The notes beneath the pieces were generated by a model. It had not been told where the DNA came from. It saw only the letters and a program-made list of their open reading frames with translations, and ran no database searches. A stretch of DNA of 64,000 nucleotides from Cyrtodaria siliqua (Eukaryota > Mollusca > Bivalvia > Adapedonta > Hiatellidae): assembly GCA_037043455.1 (NCBI GenBank), contig JAWPHD010003099.1:124001-188000 (forward strand), in the 5' to 3' direction. A program made the position numbers and the translations under genes. Positions 50,201 through 55,825 of this stretch are shown piece after piece (the first letter of the stretch is position 1; each line of letters begins with the position of its first letter).

Positions 50201-50818
50201 GAATATCTGTCGTACACACTCTTGTATGTTATCGCCGGTTTTTCGTGTATTTACAGGTCTGTCGGCGTCATACTCGGCGTGTGCTTTGCCTCACTGACTT
50301 TGTTCGTCATTGTTGTTGTTATGGCGATATGTTGCTATTACTCTCAGAAAAGGCGTAACAGAACCGGTGTCATGGTAACGACGCCATCACAACATACCAA
50401 CACGGTCGTCTACACCGGTAAAGATCTAATTGTTTTTAAAATATATTATGTTAGATTTTCCATAGTTCCTTTATAGGTCAAACTACTGTGTGTAATACTT
50501 ATTTTATTTACTTAACATATTCGTCTTGCTTAAATTATGATGCAAATTATCTCGGCTAATCACCTTCACTTTACGTTTTTAGGGGCTGCTGGCTACGCCT
50601 ATCCCCATCCACCGTCGGCATTTTATCCAGCGTCTCAATTTCCTAACGCCGCTCCAGCGTATGGTCCACCACCGGCCTATCCATTCGGACAAGCGTATCC
50701 TTCCGGCACATATAAACCTCCTGCGCATGGTCATACGACTGAAGCTTCTGCACCAGTTGAACCCGCTTACCCGCCAGTTCAAGCATCTTCATATGGCAAC
50801 GGGAGTGGACAGTCGTGA
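26139..50818 (+). CDS. Shisa-like (STMC6 superfamily) single-pass membrane protein, four coding exons
   Basis: Joining 26139-26205, 39108-39234, 50257-50417 and 50583-50818 gives 196 residues. Every intron is GT-AG, with phases 1, 2 and 1, and the frame holds throughout. Residues 1-22 form a signal peptide (hydrophobic run after Arg8). The ectodomain has six cysteines at 31, 46, 50, 51, 61 and 62, in the pattern C-C-xxx-CC-CC. One membrane helix spans about 67-93, followed by KRRNR, giving a type I topology. The tail is rich in Pro, Tyr and Ala, with PPAY at 148-151, a WW-domain ligand motif. This is the architecture of the Shisa/CYYR1/VOPP1/WBP1 superfamily. Known members act in the secretory and endosomal membranes as adaptors or receptor-trafficking regulators. 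Which subfamily this is, and its partner, I cannot tell. Intron 1 (12.9 kb) holds the exon-derived array; intron 2 (11 kb) holds mobile elements. Confidence 0.85.
26440..26565 (+). mobile_element. LINE 3' tail remnant with (ATT)n
   Basis: The segment ends with ATCCTTGATAAATAAAGATA followed by (TTA)n. A poly(A)-like signal leading directly into a short microsatellite tail is typical of CR1/L2/Jockey-type LINE 3' ends. No coding part remains. Confidence 0.5.
26652..26690 (+). repeat. isolated degenerate copy of the exon 2 start
   Basis: TTTCCAG followed by ATCTGGTCCAGCCGATTCG is the exon 2 acceptor and exon start with one base missing (GTCCAGCC for GTCCAAGCC). It then diverges and ends at CAATACAG before GTTTAC. 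It sits 450 bp upstream of the main array and exactly abuts the duplicated segment starting at 26691. Confidence 0.7.
26691..27082 (+). repeat. duplicated segment, copy 2 (partner 21285-21737)
   Basis: Direct partner of 21285-21737, with the same landmarks and several deletions. It fills the space between the isolated exon-2-like copy (26652) and the first unit of the 67-bp array (about 27095). Confidence 0.85.
27095..31880 (+). repeat. 67-bp array derived from the exon 2 splice acceptor, block A
   Basis: About 70 units. Each reads TTATTTCCAG, then ATCTGGTCCAAGCCGATTCG, TACTGCTG, then GTATGATATATACATGATTG and TGTGTACCA. The part after CAG matches the first 32 bases of real exon 2 (39108 on) with one mismatch (GCC for GCT). 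Some units have the real acceptor's TTTCTAG. The junction GCTG/GTATGA resembles a splice donor. Variants (GGTTCAACCCG, CTGTATGAT, GATTCCATG) recur in the same order in different places, showing block duplications. The many 60-108-codon frames on both strands are by-products. Confidence 0.95.
31881..34820 (-). mobile_element. 5'-truncated LINE, copy 1, inserted in the 67-bp array
   Basis: The insertion lies between GGTATGATATA and ATATATACATG of a single array unit. On the minus strand its 3' end reads ...TTAATAAAG followed by TTTATCTATCTATCTATA, a poly(A)-like signal with a short-repeat tail. It contains most of an ORF2 (see 32188-34845) but no endonuclease domain, so it is truncated at its 5' end as is usual for target-primed LINE insertions. 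An empty counterpart of the insertion site is visible in array block C near 38478-38520. Confidence 0.9.
32188..34845 (-). CDS. LINE ORF2 fragment: reverse transcriptase plus zinc knuckle, 885 codons
   Basis: This is an open frame without stops or frameshifts. Residues 1-9 come from the minisatellite, so the ATG is accidental. Residues 10-250 are the linker after the missing endonuclease. The reverse transcriptase spans about 255-530, with DFTKAFDF at 386-393, GVAQGECLSPFLF at 442-454 and the catalytic YADD at 485-488. A thumb-like region with LPILNYGAEVWGF follows. A C-terminal knuckle CKLCNSLEDEFHFILEC (812-828) has the C-x2-C-x7-H-x4-C pattern. The enzyme normally copies its own RNA at a nicked chromosomal target. 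Without the endonuclease and promoter this copy is probably not autonomous. The intact frame and the near-identical copy 2 suggest recent activity. I do not assign a clade. Confidence 0.9.
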   Translation of the reverse strand: MVHTIMYICCKSTNVNCESECDLEYVEYTYKWNNDKACLFKEMLGTNLFKNNLNSIEDDLNTVSSENEIDNNINSFYKMFDDTCGHLFKKKINDRNCNSDWNTQPWYDSTCKEKQCEFYEKLNYFRINKTDENRHCLTKARTEYKNIIRNKKREFDKKQTKRLENMRYKNAKEYWKMLKGLSTPNKSKSLKASHFAEYFKSINNPESAFFQPDEDVIFFNERYLNGEIQIMFEELDHKITHGEISKACRELGLNRSGGPDLVINEIFKYGINYLIGYLSKLFNKILDQGYFPEKWSEGYVIPLHKKGDVNKPENYRGITLLSTLGKLFTRILNNRLNEWADKYQVYIEAQAGFRKHMGTIDNIFIVHGVISHLLNDNKKLYVAFIDFTKAFDFIVRDILWYKLIKTGVRGKILEVIKSMYKNVKSRVKYENQLSEEYTCFLGVAQGECLSPFLFSMYLNDLEETFILKGYTGIDMGMLKLCLLLYADDIVIFSENESGLQDGLNILSDYCTKWKLTVNVNKTKVMVFKKGGRNRRNIHFIYNGSQLDIVNKFTYLGIVFTTGGSFRETHEALAGQALKAIYKLKSYVYKFHDISVSHMLDLFDKLILPILNYGAEVWGFSEAKVIERVHLQFCKHLLGVKIQTQNDFIYGELGRTTLQQYRMKAIIRYWFKLLKCNELKYIKITYNTLLADLDKYPNKISWVRSVKNVLERLGFYDVWFFQGVGNVNSFLSLFTQRLNDTFVQKWNENLSNSTRANCYILFSEFSFKPYLDNVTIKKFRLALTRLRVSSHRLEIETGRWHKPTKIPLSERKCKLCNSLEDEFHFILECPLYYDFREVYIKKFYWKRPNIPKFIELLQSKNVKIVRNLAIYIFKSFQKRNETYDII
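34821..36548 (+). repeat. 67-bp exon-2-derived array, block B
   Basis: About 26 units between the two LINE copies, with the same unit as block A. The order of variant units (for example two GGTTCAACCCG units followed by GACCTGGTCTAAGTCG and GATTCCATG at 35580-35960) repeats the order at 29900-30290, so the block arose by segmental duplication of array DNA. Confidence 0.93.
36549..37954 (-). mobile_element. 5'-truncated LINE, copy 2, inserted at the same unit position
   Basis: It matches 31881-33293 of copy 1 with only about ten visible differences, including a 9-bp deletion in the 3' untranslated part. The left junction is GGTAGGATATA followed by GATAAATAGATAGATAGATA; the right junction enters the array at ATATATACATG. 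Both junctions fall at the same unit position as copy 1, but in a different unit variant and with a different 5' truncation point. Confidence 0.9.
36923..37954 (-). pseudogene. LINE ORF2 C-terminal fragment, copy 2
   Basis: It corresponds to about residue 520 onward of copy 1, so the whole catalytic core including YADD is absent. It retains the LPILNYGAEVWGF segment and the Cys/His knuckle CKLCNSLEDEFHFILEC. A one-base insertion near 36985 (AAAACCTTTTT for AAAACTTTTT) shifts the last residues to KKVLLEKTKYTQIYRIV, ending in a premature stop. There is no native start codon: the first codon is an internal Val of copy 1. Confidence 0.9.
37955..39012 (+). repeat. 67-bp exon-2-derived array, block C
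   Basis: About 16 units ending 95 bp before the real exon 2. The last unit is degraded (TTTCCGGATCTTTTTCAAGC, GCTGTTAGGATATATATA). The unit order at 38000-38650 matches 28770-29420 and the two flanks of LINE copy 1. Confidence 0.93.
39013..39097. repeat. (TA)n/(CA)n-rich tract before exon 2
   Basis: Imperfect TA runs and a short ACACAC stretch lie between the last array unit and the polypyrimidine tract of exon 2. Confidence 0.8.
39108..39234 (+). CDS. Shisa-like gene, coding exon 2 (cysteine-rich ectodomain)
   Basis: The acceptor is GACCTCTTTTCTAG and the donor is CCTG followed by GTAAAC. The frame (completing Asp23) reads DLVQADSYCWYYHERYNTIQ, continues with YCTNGCCKDYGKENEICCFS, and ends in two bases of a Trp codon. 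It contributes all six ectodomain cysteines. Its first 32 bases are the source, or a sister, of the 67-bp array unit. Its pyrimidine tract is stronger than that of the array copies (CCATTATTTCCAG). Confidence 0.85.
39235..40600. other. intron 2, left part; nothing else recognised
   Basis: AT-rich DNA. A 93-codon frame at 39428-39709 has no recognisable features. GGTACCCACGGCAATCTTGA near 39309 resembles the start of the dispersed repeat seen at 11733 and 52365. Confidence 0.5.
40601..40933. mobile_element. MITE, PIF/Harbinger-like
   Basis: The 34-bp terminal inverted repeats at 40601-40634 and 40900-40933 match at 30 of 34 positions. They begin GGCC and end GTGGTTCAGGTAAC. Both sides are flanked by TAA, a 3-bp TWA-type duplication as expected for PIF/Harbinger transposons. 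The 333-bp element has no coding capacity. Its centre is an A-rich then T-rich low-complexity stretch (40684-40774). Confidence 0.75.
40934..42294. other. intron 2; imperfect internal duplication only
   Basis: No gene. At 41966-42126 a segment is repeated imperfectly in tandem: GGATTCTTGAAAGGG...GGAAATTATGTTC, then GGATTCTTGACAGGG...GGAAATTATATTC. Confidence 0.5.
42295..43326. repeat. 22-bp tandem array (AATAGAAGCAAACAGCGTTC)
   Basis: About 46 units of 22 bp, AATAGAAGCAAACAGCGTTC plus TC, with GTGCTC/GTTCTC/ATTCTC alternation and occasional ACATGCGTGC units. Block-wise recurrence (42500-42600 and 42790-42880) shows secondary duplication. It lies within intron 2 of the Shisa-like gene. Confidence 0.93.
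43327..44425. other. intron 2, no feature recognised
   Basis: AT-rich DNA without a supported frame, RNA or repeat. Confidence 0.45.
44426..44525. mobile_element. short inverted-repeat (MITE-like) element
   Basis: Arms 44436-44459 and 44492-44515 are inverted copies (GAGTTGGTTGATTTAAA against TTTAAATCAACCAACGAGAT), and weaker pairing extends outward. The centre contains ACATCGAGATGTGCGTATCC. A related partial copy, in the opposite orientation, lies at 47075-47150. Confidence 0.6.
44526..46174. other. intron 2, no feature recognised
   Basis: AT-rich DNA. A 61-codon frame at 45461-45646 begins with a hydrophobic leader after a CAG, but nothing supports it as an exon. Confidence 0.45.
46175..46815. 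repeat. 23/24-bp tandem array
   Basis: About 27 units alternating GATAGTGCACGCTGACAATG and GATATTGCACGCTGACAATG, followed by CCC or GCCCCG. It is GC-richer than the surrounding intron. Three overlapping minus-strand frames of 162-193 codons (46154-46797) come from this periodicity and from TGA-free codon phasing, not from a gene. Confidence 0.93.
46921..47025. repeat. stem-loop with CTCCTACGACTAG arms
   Basis: CACTCCTACGACTAG at 46921-46935 pairs with CTAGTCGTAGGAGAGTG at 47009-47025. It lies just upstream of the truncated LINE. Confidence 0.55.
47048..48742 (+). pseudogene. 5'-truncated LINE reverse transcriptase, 564-codon frame
   Basis: The reverse transcriptase starts near residue 38. 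The preceding residues are translated from a MITE fragment (47075-47150). Motifs: FWKLANVIPVFKK (55-67), NYRPISLL (75-82), DISSAFDRVWH (147-157), GVPQGSILGPILF (203-215) and FADD (233-236). A CR1/Jockey-type C-terminal region follows, with YNLRNHNDISVVPARTSLYR and LECSSLGQHLHKR. After KRSY the frame shifts: the adjacent frame reads DKPNCTCSLIETAYLYLLIC and PRCIDQ before a stop, which is the expected Cys knuckle without its His. The endonuclease and upstream part are missing. It sits in intron 2 in the sense orientation of the host gene and is inactive. Confidence 0.85.
48743..49973. other. intron 2, right part; probable LINE 3' flank, no gene
   Basis: No supported frame. The DNA after the LINE stop may include its 3' untranslated part, but I cannot place its end. 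TTTTGATCGG-CTCA occurs at 49361 and 49845, a possible minor repeat. Confidence 0.4.
49974..50113. mobile_element. 140-bp hairpin element upstream of exon 3
   Basis: Arms 49974-50022 and 50065-50113 are 49-bp imperfect inverted copies, with the best stretch ACTGTCTGAGATTAGCCCTC against GAGGGCTTATCTCAGACAGT. The loop is about 42 bp. No target duplication is evident. It lies 143 bp before exon 3. Confidence 0.7.
50257..50417 (+). CDS. Shisa-like gene, coding exon 3 (membrane segment)
   Basis: The acceptor is TGTATTTACAG and the donor is CACCG followed by GTAAAG. It completes Trp65 and encodes SVGVILGVCFASLTLFVIVV followed by VMAICCYYSQKRRNRTG. This is a hydrophobic helix ending in two cysteines, typical palmitoylation candidates, then a basic stop-transfer cluster. 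It ends in phase 1. Confidence 0.88.
50583..50818 (+). CDS. Shisa-like gene, coding exon 4 (Pro/Tyr-rich tail)
   Basis: The acceptor is ACGTTTTTAG. It completes Gly119 and encodes AAGYAYPHPPSAFYPASQFP, then NAAPAYGPPPAYPFGQAYPS, and so on to SSYGNGSGQS and a TGA stop. It has PPAY (148-151) and several xPAY/AYP repeats. Compositional richness in P, A, Y and S without charge suggests a disordered cytoplasmic tail. Confidence 0.88.
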
Positions 50819-50884
50819 CTTCTTTTGTTGAATATACTGTGATTGTTATACTTAAAGCATGTGTGTTCAGTTTTTGATGCGATA

Positions 50885-50890
50885 AATAAA
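50885..50890 (+). terminator. poly(A) signal of the Shisa-like gene
   Basis: AATAAA lies 67 bp after the stop codon. Cleavage would be expected near 50900-50915, which is where the 27-bp array begins. Confidence 0.65.
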
Positions 50891-50904
50891 CAACTTAAAC
50901 GTTG

Positions 50905-51470
50905 TATCACATCGACATACCGCATCAAATTTCTCAAGTGGGTACATACATGTACGGCTTACAACATCAAATGTATCATACCGCATCAAATGTTTCACAT
51001 CGACATACAGCATCAAATGCATCACATCGGCATACCTCATCAAATGTATCCCACCAGCATACTTCATCAAATGTTTCACATCGACATAGAGCATCAACTG
51101 TATCACATTGGCATACCACATGCAATGTATCACATCGACACACCGCATCAAATGTATCACACCGGCATACCGCATCAAATATTTCACATCGACATACGTA
51201 ATCAAATGTATCCCACCAGCATACATCATCAAATGTATCACATAGACATAAATCATCACATGTATCCCATCGACATACCGCATAAAATGTATCACATTGA
51301 CATCACATCAAATGTATCACATCGACATACCACATCAAATGTATCGCATCGTCATACATCAAAATGCATAAAATGAATCACATTGGCATACGTATCAAAT
51401 GCATTGCATCGACATACAGCATCAAGTGTTTCACACCGGCATACCGCATCAAATGCATCAAGCCAGAACA
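50905..51470. repeat. 27-bp tandem array (CATCAAATGTATCACATCGA)
   Basis: About 20 units of 27 bp, GCATCAAATGTATCACATCG plus ACATACC, with imperfect edges. Cores at 51145 and 51172 show the period. Open frames on both strands (50843-51376, 50867-51295, 50902-51201) are 9-residue periodic by-products. Confidence 0.93.
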
Positions 51471-52364
51471 CAACAATCGGTATTCACGTACAAAGGTAGA
51501 GCCGGAATATTCTACGAGCATATATTCATGCGCGGTATATGATATGCACTGCTGTTTAATGCGGAATAATATTGTGATTAACAATAGTTTATAAATAGCA
51601 ATCTAGTTCTTCTCTCTGCGGTTTATAACTTTGACTTAGCCATGTATATTTAAATGACATATCTAACATGTTTGATGAAAATACTCAATGCTGATAGGCT
51701 ATTCAGGAGTTTTTTTTAAAAAAGCTATATATATATAGACCTCTGACGTCACGTCCTTCAACCGTTAGAACGTCATTTTACACGATTTTCAACGTCGAAA
51801 AAATTACGTTATTTTAAGGCAACGTTACGTTTCAACAACACATTGAACTTGTTAGAAACACGATAAAGCTGTATATTTTTTCGTTTGGTGCTGAGAGATA
51901 GACGTACAATTTAAGTTGTGAGAATGTGTTTGTAATAAGTTCAATCTCTCGAAAATGTGTATAAAATACATAAAAGTCCATGTTAGATATAAAATAAAAT
52001 ATTTCCAGCGGGTTTATATTTGGTTTTAATATTGAGTTTATTAAATCCCAACTATAATTCATATAATACTTACTATATTCAAGATTTTTAAGTAAAACAC
52101 ATATTGCGCTTTTATGTTACACGTGACGTGAGGCCAGTCATGGCAATACTTCTAAAATAATTGAGCTTTGAAATCGATGTTTCTTTTGTTTGTTTGAATG
52201 GTGTTTTACGTCATTTTAGCATATTTGAGGATATATGATGGTCGTTATTTTTTGCGTTAGAGACACACCACCCCATTTTTCCTGGTTAGAAGCAGTAGTG
52301 TATACCTCCCGCCCTCCGTAAGAATTGATACTTTCATATTCGTCAAGCAATGCAACCGATGATT
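51471..52364. other. no gene recognised
   Basis: AT-rich intergenic DNA after the array; no supported frame. Confidence 0.5.
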
Positions 52365-52475
52365 TAAAGGGACACATGGCAATCTTGAATTTTTTAAAAC
52401 TCACGGAGTCCCGAAAAGTTTTGAACATAATTTGCATTTGTCCATTTGTTAATATTAGACAGCGCGTCAGTCGCG
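52365..52475 (+). repeat. dispersed repeat, related to 11733-11830
   Basis: It shares AAAGG-ACACATG-CAATCTTGA, AAACTCACG-AGTCCCG and TTAATATTA with the copy at 11733. Unclassified. Confidence 0.55.
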
Positions 52476-52516
52476 GCAAACTTTCGTCAGCGAATATCAC
52501 AATCACCGTGATCGAC

Positions 52517-52730
52517 GGGCTAGTCGTTTTGAGAACAATAGACAATGGGCTAGTCGTTTTGAGAACAATAGACAATGGGCTAGTCGTTTTGAGAACAATA
52601 GACAATGGGCTAGTCGTTTTGAGAACAATAGACAATGGGCTAGTCGTTTTGAGAACAATAGACAATGGGCTAGTCGTTTTGAGAACAATAGACAATGGAC
52701 TAGTCGTTTTGAGAACAATAGACAATCGTC
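52517..52730. repeat. 30-bp tandem array, about 7 nearly perfect units
   Basis: The unit is CTAGTCGTTTTGAGAACAAT plus AGACAATGGG. Units are essentially identical until the last one (ATGGAC), implying a recent expansion. Frames on both strands (52216-52725, 52325-52747, 52503-52838) stay open only because the unit is 30 bp. Confidence 0.95.
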
Positions 52731-53069
52731 TAATCTCAGCATTATAAGTATATCGAAGGTCACCATGTTGGTTACGTCACGCGCATCAGATTCCAGCAAA
52801 AACGAATTTGCATTCAAAATCAAAGTTATCTTCAACATTTTGCAATGTCATTTAGCCAATTGTTCCATCTATAGTTTATTTTCATGAAAGCAGTGCTACA
52901 GCAGTGATGATATTTTATGTGCCGTTGCCTTCTGGCTAACATAATGTCAAGAGTTTGAACATACCGAAGTGTCGATATACACACGAGGCGGGATTTCGAA
53001 AAATGACGGGATTGGACGAGTTTTCACGATTGCCAATGTGAGCGACGCAATTAGGACGGCCAGGAGAAG
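52731..53069. other. no gene recognised
   Basis: Spacer between the 30-bp array and the LINE endonuclease fossil. Confidence 0.5.
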
Positions 53070-53645
53070 GTGAACATTTGTGTTTCCTTGCTTAATGTTC
53101 AAGGTTAAGTGTCAAAGCGTGAAGCGGAGAAATAAACTTAAATCTACAGAATCTACAAAATTAATTTCTTTATTTAATAACAATGATATAGTACTTTGTA
53201 CAGAAACCTCGTAAATATGTAATGTGTTACTATGTCATGAGTTTTTTTGATGTTTCCTTTTAAACAGAACGAAGAAAACTCGTAACAGTAAACGTGACTT
53301 TGGTGGTACATATGGTACTTTCGTAACTAACGATACAGTAAAACTATGTTTTTTCTCCAAAGCGAAGACGATATAATATGTATCAAAATTAAAGTTCACA
53401 CATTACATTTACCATATAATTTATTTGTAGGTTTATGCTATATTTTACCAGAGAGCAGAGGACGGCAACAATTAGTTGAACATGATGTTTTCGATAGATT
53501 ATTTGATTGTGTTTTACATGTTCATAACGAAACACATGGTCACTATCATATTCTTTTAAATGGGCATTTTAACAGTAGGGCAACCGATAAAGCAGACTAC
53601 GTAACCCAGGATACCAATACTAATAAATATGCTCTACCTGATGAC
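53070..53645 (+). pseudogene. LINE endonuclease-domain fossil
   Basis: Several frames together show an apurinic-type (EEP) endonuclease of a LINE. In 53083-53210 the frame reads KRRNKLKSTESTKLISLFNN and NDIVLCTETS, like the DIV-TETW motif. In 53260-53325 another frame reads RDFGGTYGTFV, like the RxSGGI motif. In 53346-53650 the long frame has HLPYNLFVGLCYILPES, DVFDRL, then LNGHFNSRATDKADYV. The catalytic GDFN is changed to GHFN and frameshifts separate the parts, so it is dead. It breaks off after LPDDYVADY and no reverse transcriptase follows. It could be the missing domain of the family at 31881-34820, but I cannot show that. Confidence 0.65.
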
Positions 53646-53844
53646 TATGTAGCTGATTATTTCTCTCCCCATCCCACCCCTTCTCCAAGAAGCAAAAACG
53701 GGGTTGGCTGGGGTATGAAATAAAACCTTAATTTCGGTTTAAAAAGTTTGCATATTGTAAATTAAAACATGTAATAGGTAATTTTAAACGGATTAAGGTC
53801 AATGTCTTACGCTTCTTTAAGCCAGGATAGTATTTTTAGTTCGG
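53646..53844. other. spacer with a C-rich/G-rich hairpin
   Basis: CCCCATCCCACCCC at 53668-53681 pairs imperfectly with GGGGTTGGCTGGGG near 53700. Confidence 0.5.
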
Positions 53845-54126
53845 TAGCTTAAAGCTACAGAGTCCCTATATCAATCGATTTCTTCTTTGTAGGCGTGTCT
53901 TTATTTGTAACTTCATGTTCACCAGCTCATGTCGAAATCGGGTATTTAAGCGAGCAAATATAGCGCAAGAAATCATTTACTGTATATACATCGACCACTG
54001 CACATCGTACCTGTACACAGGTAATAGTAATTTTTACAGAAAAAAAAAGTTAGATTCTTTCGGGGCTCGAACACACAACCTTCTGATTTCAAGTCCTGAG
54101 CTCTATCCACTGAACTACACCGCTAC
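53845..54126 (-). mobile_element. tRNA-derived SINE, minus strand
   Basis: Read from 54126 leftward it starts with a tRNA-like head: GTAGTTCAGTGGATAGAGC (box A-like) and GTGTTCGAGCC (box B-like). A run of nine T follows at 54048-54040. The arms do not fold into a sound cloverleaf, so this is not a working tRNA gene. The tail ends with AAATCGATTGATATAGGGAC and GTAGCTTTAAGC, which matches the tail of the element at 54409-54692. Both are about 283 bp long. Confidence 0.65.
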
Positions 54127-54408
54127 TTGAGAAAATAGTATACTAACTATCATATATTATGAGGCAAAATAACTTAACATATTTGAACGCAACTAAAGAT
54201 GGATCAATAAATATGCAGTCCATATTGTCGCACGTGTAAATTAACATTGCCTGGTGTAATACTGTATCTTATCAATATGAAACTAATACTTCGCCTCAAA
54301 TCAACCATATCTCGACTTGTTATTTAGTTCTTGATAAGTTTGTGTGCGCGCTCTTGTTATTACGTGATGCCTATTTAGTGTTAAAAATGCTACAAAATAC
54401 CAATAAAT
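54127..54408. other. spacer between head-to-head SINEs
   Basis: AT-rich sequence, no feature recognised. Confidence 0.5.
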
Positions 54409-54692
54409 AGCAGTGGTCTAGAGGTTCAGCGTTCATCTTTCAAATCTTACAAGTGCAAGGCTGTTGTTCAAGTCCATTCCGGGCAACTATTTTTTTTATC
54501 ACATATATTCTGGAGCCGTATATTTATCGATGTTACCTGTACGGAGGCTAAATAAAAATGTGAAATTTTACGTATCGATTTCTCCTTATATACCGACTTT
54601 TGGGGTGTTCGTCGACTTGAAACTACTTCACACGTGACTCATTCATATTCATGAGTTATTACCGGTTAAAATAGGGACTGTACAGCTTTAAG
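54409..54692 (+). mobile_element. tRNA-derived SINE, plus strand
   Basis: The tRNA-like head has AGTGGTCTAGAGGTTCAGCG (box A region) and TTGTTCAAGTCC (box B-like), followed by eight T at 54490-54497. The body shares ATCGATTTCTCC-TATAT with the minus-strand element. The end is ATAGGGACTGTACAGCTTTA, the counterpart of that element's tail. Probably the same family, strongly diverged. Confidence 0.65.
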
Positions 54693-55081
54693 TGTGTAAA
54701 ACTATTGTTTTATAAAGGGAGGTAATTTTTAAGAAAATGTTCTAAATTGATATAAAAATGGATGTATGTCATGGATTAACTCCACCAATTTTTTTATGTG
54801 TATTTGATTGCATTCAAAATGGTTACGCAAGTCACGTAAACATATAACAGTTCAATAGTTCAACCCTCAAAAACGTATAACACATATGGAAGCAAACATT
54901 TAGTCATTCTAATCATTACACGCACATTCTATTGAAAGTAGGTAAAGATAAGAAAACAAATTAGAATATATTTATCCTTTTTAAGCAAATTACATGTGAA
55001 AATAGTTTTTTAAATTCTATATATACGCAACAATACGAAATAATATAAAAGTGTGACCTCTCTTTAATAAAGGTGTTTATT
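54693..55081. other. no gene recognised
   Basis: AT-rich DNA upstream of the retroelement fragments. Confidence 0.5.
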
Positions 55082-55695
55082 CTTCAATAACGCTTCTTTT
55101 CTTGATTTACATCTCTCCATTGAAAACGGTGAAATAATTAGCAAAATATATGACAAGAGAGATGATTTTGATTTTGATATTGTTAATTATCCCCATTTAG
55201 ATGGGAATGTTCCCCGAGCAACTTCTTATGGTTGTATGTGTCTCAACTTATTCGTTTTTCTAGAGCTTGTACTCGAGTTGAGGACTTTAATATTCGTAAT
55301 CTTTGTATAACTAAAAAGCTACTCGATCAGGGTTACCGTTACCATAAACTTCGTAAAACCTTTGCAAACTTTTATTATCGTAAGCCCGATCTTCTTTCCA
55401 AATATAAAAGTAATTTAAGAACTCTTCTGCGACAAGGACTATCACAACCTCATTTCTATGGTGACGTGATTTACAAACTTCGTAAGATCCTTGGTCATGA
55501 TCACTTTCATACTATCTTTGTTAAACTTGTTAAAAGGTTTATCAAAAGAGGTTATGACCCTATCATTTTGCAACGCACTGCATGCTTGGTGGTGGACCCA
55601 TTTACAGTTTTTCTGCAGTCTTGTCTTGTTGTGCTCTCAATGGTTTATTCTCTTACGTAGTACGTTACTACAGCTCGTCTGTCGAACTGCAGTAC
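55082..55695 (+). pseudogene. retroelement reverse-transcriptase C-terminal fragment, copy 1
   Basis: It encodes SFLDLHLSIENGEIISKIYD, KRDDFDFDIVNYPHLDG, then (after a one-base loss at TCTTATGGTTGTATG) VSQLIRFSRACTRVEDFNIR, LLDQGYRYHKLRKTFANFYY and LRKILGHDHFHTIFVKLVKR. I recognise this as the C-terminal part of a retroelement polymerase very common in bivalve genomes (from memory; possibly Penelope-like). The catalytic part is absent. Near 55606 about 115 bp present in copy 2 are deleted, so the true C-terminus is lost. Confidence 0.6.
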
Positions 55696-55825
55696 GTTCA
55701 TCTATATTCAAAAACTACAAACTCCGCAGTACTGACTTGTAGCTCAACCTTCTTCGAGCACATAATAATACTATGTGAACTCTCTGTTATATTAAACCTG
55801 CTGTGAAGACCAGAATAAACCTATA

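Noticed and set aside
54040..54126. Possible functional tRNA genes here and at 54409-54497
   Set aside because: Box A and B-like motifs are present, but T-arm and anticodon stems do not pair well, and both heads continue into a shared SINE tail.
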